The position numbers were made by a program, and so were the translations under genes. A stretch of 64,000 nt of DNA from positions 89,683-153,682 of the forward strand of contig CALBWA010000004.1 in NCBI GenBank assembly GCA_937969505.1, written 5' to 3'. This DNA comes from an uncultured Erythrobacter sp. GTDB lineage: Bacteria > Pseudomonadota > Alphaproteobacteria > Sphingomonadales > Sphingomonadaceae. Every line of letters begins with the position of its first letter. Within the stretch, counting starts at the first letter, position 1. The notes beneath the pieces were generated by a model that was given only the letters and a program-made list of their open reading frames with translations, was not told where the DNA came from and made no database searches. Below, piece after piece: positions 59,945-64,000 of the stretch.

Positions 59945-62900
59945 TGCCCAAAAGAACTGACATCTCCTCCATCCTCGTCATTGGCGCTGGTCCGATCATC
60001 ATCGGTCAGGCGTGCGAGTTTGATTACTCCGGCACCCAGGCGATCAAGGCGCTGAAGGAGGAGGGCTATCGCGTCATTCTGGTCAATTCCAATCCGGCCA
60101 CGATCATGACCGATCCTGAATTTGCCGATGCGACCTATATCGAGCCGATCACGCCCGACATTGTCGCCAAGATCATTGATAAAGAACGTCCTGATGCCTT
60201 GCTGCCAACCATGGGCGGACAAACCGCGCTGAATTGCGCGCTGGCTTTGGATGCTGACGGCACGCTGGAAAAGTTCGGCGTCGAAATGATCGGTGCGAAG
60301 GCCGATGTGATCGACAAGGCCGAAAACCGCATGCGGTTCCGCGATGCGATGGACAAGATCGGCCTTGAAAGCGCGCGCAGCGGCACCGCCCATACGGTTG
60401 ACGAGGCGTTTGCTGTGCTGGAACGCACCGGTCTTCCCTCTATCATCCGCCCCAGCTTTACGATGGGCGGCACCGGCGGCGGGATCGCCTATAACAAGGC
60501 CGAGTTTGAAGCGATTGTGCGCGGCGGCATTGATGCCAGCCCGACCAATGAAGTGCTGATCGAGGAATCGCTGCTTGGTTGGAAAGAGTATGAGATGGAG
60601 GTTGTCCGCGATAAAAAGGACAATTGCATCATCATCTGTTCGATCGAGAATGTCGATGCAATGGGCATACATACGGGCGATTCCATCACCGTGGCACCGG
60701 CGCTGACGCTGACCGATAAAGAATATCAGATCATGCGCACCGCATCGCTCAATGTACTGCGCGAAATTGGCGTCGAAACGGGCGGGTCCAATGTGCAGTT
60801 CGCGGTCAATCCCAAGGATGGCCGCCTGATCGTGATCGAGATGAACCCGCGTGTGTCGCGCTCCTCTGCGCTCGCATCGAAGGCGACCGGCTTCCCGATT
60901 GCGCGTGTCGCGGCGAAACTGGCGGTGGGATACACTCTGGACGAGATCACCAACGAAATTACAGGCGCAACGCCTGCCAGCTTTGAGCCCACGATTGATT
61001 ATGTCGTGACCAAGATCCCGCGTTTTGCCTTTGAGAAATTCAAGGGGGCCAAGAATGAATTGGCCACCGCGATGAAATCGGTCGGCGAAGTGATGGCGAT
61101 TGGCCGCAATTTCCAGGAAAGCATGCAAAAGGCGCTGCGCGGTCTGGAAACGGGCCTCGACGGGTTCAACCGCGTGCCAGAGCTGGAAGGCGTGCATCGC
61201 GATGTGATTACGGCTGCTCTGTCCAAGCGGACGCCGGACCGGCTGTTGCAAGTGGGCCAGGCGTTCCGCGAGGGCCTGACGGTCGACGAAATTCATCCGA
61301 TTACCGGCTATGACAAGTGGTTCCTGCGCCAGATCGAAGAGATCATCGCTGCAGAAGCAGATGTCTCTGCCAATGGATTGCCAGGGGATGCGGCCTCCTT
61401 GCGCAGGCTCAAATCGATGGGCTTTTCGGACAAGCGGCTGGCCACTCTGGCGGTGCGTTCGGTCGGTGTGGCGGGCGGGTTGGCCGAAACGCAGGCGCGT
61501 CGCAGCGGATTGCTGCACGATGCTCTGCAAGCCATGGCCGGGGCGACATCGGAAGACGAAGTGCGCGCGCTGCGTGACAAGCTGGGTGTGCGCCCTGTGT
61601 TCAAGCGGATCGATAGCTGCGCGGCCGAGTTTGAGGCGATCACGCCCTATATGTACTCGACCTATGAAGCGCCCAGCTTTGGCGAGCCGGAATGCGAGGC
61701 GATGCCGTCAGAACGCCGCAAGGTGGTGATTCTGGGCGGCGGACCCAACAGGATCGGGCAGGGGATCGAGTTCGATTATTGCTGCGTCCATGCCTGTTTC
61801 GCGCTGGAAGAAGCCGGGTTCGAGACCATCATGGTCAATTGCAATCCGGAAACCGTCTCGACCGATTATGATACGTCCGACCGGCTGTATTTTGAGCCGC
61901 TGACTGCCGAAGACGTGCTCGAAATCCTGCGGGTGGAACAATCCACTGGCGAGCTGGTCGGCGTGATTGTGCAATTTGGCGGGCAAACGCCGCTGAAATT
62001 GGCGCAGGCGCTCGAAGATGCCGGCATTCCGATCCTCGGCACCTCGCCTGATGCGATTGATTTGGCCGAAGATCGCGAGCGCTTTGCCAAGCTGGTCGAC
62101 AAGTTGAAACTTAAACAACCAGAGAATGGCATCGCCAAAAGCCGGGACGAGGCCGCTGCGGTCGCCGCCCGGATTGGCTATCCGGTGCTGCTGCGTCCGT
62201 CCTATGTGCTTGGCGGCCGCGCGATGGAAATCGTCGATAGCGAGGCCCAGCTCGACAATTACATCAACACTGCGGTCAATGTGTCGGGCGACAGCCCGGT
62301 GCTGATCGACCAGTATCTGCGCGACGCCACAGAATGCGATGTCGATGCGCTGTGTGATGGTGACGAGGTCCGCATCGCTGGCGTGATGCAGCATATCGAG
62401 GAAGCAGGGGTTCATTCGGGCGACAGCGCCTGTACTCTGCCGCCATATTCTCTGCCCGATGATATCATCGCCGAAATGGAGCGTCAGGCCGAGGCGCTGG
62501 CCTTTGCACTGAAGGTGCGCGGCCTGATGAACATACAGTTCGCGGTGAAAGATGGCGAGGTCTATCTGATCGAGGTCAATCCGCGTGCCAGCCGTACTGT
62601 TCCCTTTGTCGCCAAGGCCATCGGACAGCCGGTCGCAAAAATCGCAGCGCGCGTCATGGCGGGCGAAAAATTGAGCAATTTTGAACCGTTCAAGCGCGAT
62701 TTGCCCTACATGGCCGTGAAAGAGGCGGTGTTCCCGTTCAACCGCTTCCCCGGCAGCGATCCGGTGCTGACACCGGAGATGAAATCAACCGGTGAAGTAA
62801 TGGGCATCGACACCACATTTGCCGCTGCTTTCCTGAAATCTCAGCTGGGTGCTGGTTCCAATCTGCCCGAAGGCGGGACTGTGTTTGTGTCGGTGAAAAC

Positions 62901-63267
62901 TGGCGACAAACCGATCATCGTTCCAGCGGTTAAAGCTCTGATTGATCAGGGTTTTGACGTGATCGCAACCGGTGGCACCCAAGCCTATTTGACCGAGCAA
63001 GGCCTGAAGGTTGAACGGGTCAACAAGGTGGCCGAGGGCCAACCGCATATCGTCGATAAAATTATCGATGGCGATGTAGCGCTGATCTTCAATACGACCG
63101 AAGGATGGCAAAGCCTTCTCGACTCCAAATCGATCCGAGCATCGGCGTTGGAAGCAAAGGTTCCCTACTATACAACCGCCACCGCATCTGTGGCTGCAGC
63201 CAAGGCAATTGGGTCTGTAAACGCAACGCAGCTTGAAGTCCGGTCATTGCAAGACTATTATAGCTAA
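59944..63267 (+). CDS. carB: Carbamoyl-phosphate synthase large subunit
   Basis: CarB makes carbamoyl phosphate from ammonia, bicarbonate and two ATP. The 1107-residue protein has two ATP-grasp halves (first: [55 protein letters not shown]; second: [50 protein letters not shown]), an oligomerisation region between them, and an MGS-like C-terminal allosteric domain ([16 protein letters not shown]). Confidence 0.98.
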   Translation: MPKRTDISSILVIGAGPIIIGQACEFDYSGTQAIKALKEEGYRVILVNSNPATIMTDPEFADATYIEPITPDIVAKIIDKERPDALLPTMGGQTALNCALALDADGTLEKFGVEMIGAKADVIDKAENRMRFRDAMDKIGLESARSGTAHTVDEAFAVLERTGLPSIIRPSFTMGGTGGGIAYNKAEFEAIVRGGIDASPTNEVLIEESLLGWKEYEMEVVRDKKDNCIIICSIENVDAMGIHTGDSITVAPALTLTDKEYQIMRTASLNVLREIGVETGGSNVQFAVNPKDGRLIVIEMNPRVSRSSALASKATGFPIARVAAKLAVGYTLDEITNEITGATPASFEPTIDYVVTKIPRFAFEKFKGAKNELATAMKSVGEVMAIGRNFQESMQKALRGLETGLDGFNRVPELEGVHRDVITAALSKRTPDRLLQVGQAFREGLTVDEIHPITGYDKWFLRQIEEIIAAEADVSANGLPGDAASLRRLKSMGFSDKRLATLAVRSVGVAGGLAETQARRSGLLHDALQAMAGATSEDEVRALRDKLGVRPVFKRIDSCAAEFEAITPYMYSTYEAPSFGEPECEAMPSERRKVVILGGGPNRIGQGIEFDYCCVHACFALEEAGFETIMVNCNPETVSTDYDTSDRLYFEPLTAEDVLEILRVEQSTGELVGVIVQFGGQTPLKLAQALEDAGIPILGTSPDAIDLAEDRERFAKLVDKLKLKQPENGIAKSRDEAAAVAARIGYPVLLRPSYVLGGRAMEIVDSEAQLDNYINTAVNVSGDSPVLIDQYLRDATECDVDALCDGDEVRIAGVMQHIEEAGVHSGDSACTLPPYSLPDDIIAEMERQAEALAFALKVRGLMNIQFAVKDGEVYLIEVNPRASRTVPFVAKAIGQPVAKIAARVMAGEKLSNFEPFKRDLPYMAVKEAVFPFNRFPGSDPVLTPEMKSTGEVMGIDTTFAAAFLKSQLGAGSNLPEGGTVFVSVKTGDKPIIVPAVKALIDQGFDVIATGGTQAYLTEQGLKVERVNKVAEGQPHIVDKIIDGDVALIFNTTEGWQSLLDSKSIRASALEAKVPYYTTATASVAAAKAIGSVNATQLEVRSLQDYYS

Positions 63268-63387
63268 ACAAATCTAGCGTCCCTCCCGACATTTCGAAGA
63301 GAAGGCGCCGCCTCGAAAGAAGCGGCAAGGCTCTTCATTTCGGAGTTTTTGGGTGGCTCGCGACTTAAGAAAGACGGGATTTCTACG

Positions 63388-63855
63388 ATGGATAAGGTTC
63401 CAATGCTCGCGGAAGGCTACGAGCGGCTGACAGCCGACTTGAAGGAGCTGCGCTCTGAGCGCCCAAAGATTGTTGATGCGATTGAGGAAGCTCGCGCGCA
63501 TGGCGATCTGTCGGAAAATGCGGAATATCATGCTGCTAAGGAACGCCAGGGCCAGGTTGAGGCCATGATCGGCGATATCGAAAGCAAGGTAAGCCGGGCG
63601 CAGATCATTGATCCAGCGAGCTTGTCAGGCGACAAAATCGTCTTTGGCGCGACCGTCACTCTGCTGGATGATGATGACAAGCCAGTAAAGTATCAAATCG
63701 TGGGCGAGACCGAGGCAGATGCCGCCAGTGGCCGCATTTCCTACAGCTCGCCTTTGGCGCGTGCCATGATCGGCAAGAGCCTGGAGGACGAGATCGAAGT
63801 GACTGTTCCGTCCGGCGACAAGTTTTATCTGGTCGAGAAGATCGAATTCATCTGA
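63388..63855 (+). CDS. greA: Transcription elongation factor GreA
   Basis: GreA enters the RNA polymerase secondary channel and rescues backtracked complexes. The 155-residue protein has the N-terminal coiled coil ([40 protein letters not shown] with the tip acidic residues) and the C-terminal FKBP-like domain ([20 protein letters not shown]). ATG 63388 (MDKVPML) is the standard start. Confidence 0.97.
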   Translation: MDKVPMLAEGYERLTADLKELRSERPKIVDAIEEARAHGDLSENAEYHAAKERQGQVEAMIGDIESKVSRAQIIDPASLSGDKIVFGATVTLLDDDDKPVKYQIVGETEADAASGRISYSSPLARAMIGKSLEDEIEVTVPSGDKFYLVEKIEFI

Positions 63856-63870
63856 TCTAAGTTTGGCTGT

Positions 63871-64000
63871 TCAATCGAGCAGCTTTTCCATCGCGTAATT
63901 GTGGATGGCTACCGGACCGTCGGGGCCTTCGATTTCGAAATTGCGCCGATGGGTTGCCAGATATCCCGCGCGCTCAAAAGCGGGGCGGGCAAGCTCGCTT
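63871..64000 (-). CDS. C-terminal end of a GNAT-family acetyltransferase (partial)
   Basis: The minus strand reads in frame from the window edge to a stop at 63871: 42 residues including ARPAFERAGYLATHRRNFEI, then GPVAIHNYAMEKLLD. This is the usual end of a GNAT N-acetyltransferase (FxxAGY helix followed by a final strand). The rest, with the acetyl-CoA motif, lies outside the window. It converges with greA. Confidence 0.7.
   Translation of the reverse strand, partial: SELARPAFERAGYLATHRRNFEIEGPDGPVAIHNYAMEKLLD

Noticed and set aside
59941..61530. 529-codon minus-strand frame opposite carB
   Set aside because: carB is complete with all motifs; the antisense frame is a composition effect.

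Overview
The window is ordinary, gene-dense chromosome from an alphaproteobacterium, most likely a member of the Sphingomonadales (Erythrobacteraceae or Sphingomonadaceae). The basis is a moderately high GC content, the gene order carA | yqeY-dnaG-rpoD, an alphaproteobacterial-type LexA box (GAAC-N7-GAAC), and the general look of the proteins (long PstC and PstA, the IlvB cofactor motif, an ImuA-type protein). The family-level placement is inference. I see no prophage, insertion sequence, integrase or CRISPR array.

Layout. 1-6.5 kb: panB (cut by the window start), a sodium symporter, a flavin/PNPOx-like stress protein, an SOS-controlled imuA without imuB beside it, a PilZ protein, a periplasmic alpha carbonic anhydrase and an extensin-like protein. 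6.5-12.7 kb: a phosphate-control block on the minus strand (phoR-pstC-pstA-pstB-phoU-phoB) with a Pho-box-like site at the phoR/pstC junction and no pstS. 12.8-20.3 kb: tRNA-Glu, recJ, a flavodoxin-like protein next to an unknown protein, a nitronate monooxygenase with an amidohydrolase, and leuA. 20.5-24.3 kb: the most unusual stretch, with two secreted YHS-domain proteins, a flavin L-lactate-type dehydrogenase, a secreted protein made almost only of a Cys-Ala-Ala-Asn-Pro pentapeptide repeat (18 cysteines), and a histidine-rich cytoplasmic protein. 24.3-28.3 kb: ilvB-ilvN-ilvC plus a JAMM-like DUF4329 protein.

28.4-35.6 kb: miaA and serB head to head, an MFS exporter, DUF3052, DUF6122, purL and two small membrane proteins. 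35.7-45.1 kb: a long plus-strand run, xseB-ispA-lipoprotein-coaD-cyclophilin-queA-ABC exporter-tgt-S9 peptidase-chorismate mutase. 45.1-58 kb: a quinone-reductase-like flavoprotein, rpsD and a GMC oxidoreductase, then a minus-strand run dnaG-rpoD-parA-rpiB-glyA-small protein-nrdR-trmJ preceded by yqeY and a lipoprotein. 58.1-64 kb: carA, an AT-rich unknown gene wedged between carA and carB with overlapping start and stop codons, carB, greA and the end of a GNAT acetyltransferase.

The best candidate for an undescribed system is the 20.5-24.3 kb envelope cluster. Two YHS proteins (a fold associated with metal binding), a cysteine-repeat polypeptide exported by Sec, and a histidine-clustered partner suggest a metal or thiol buffering function in the periplasm. 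This is inference from composition and neighbourhood only.
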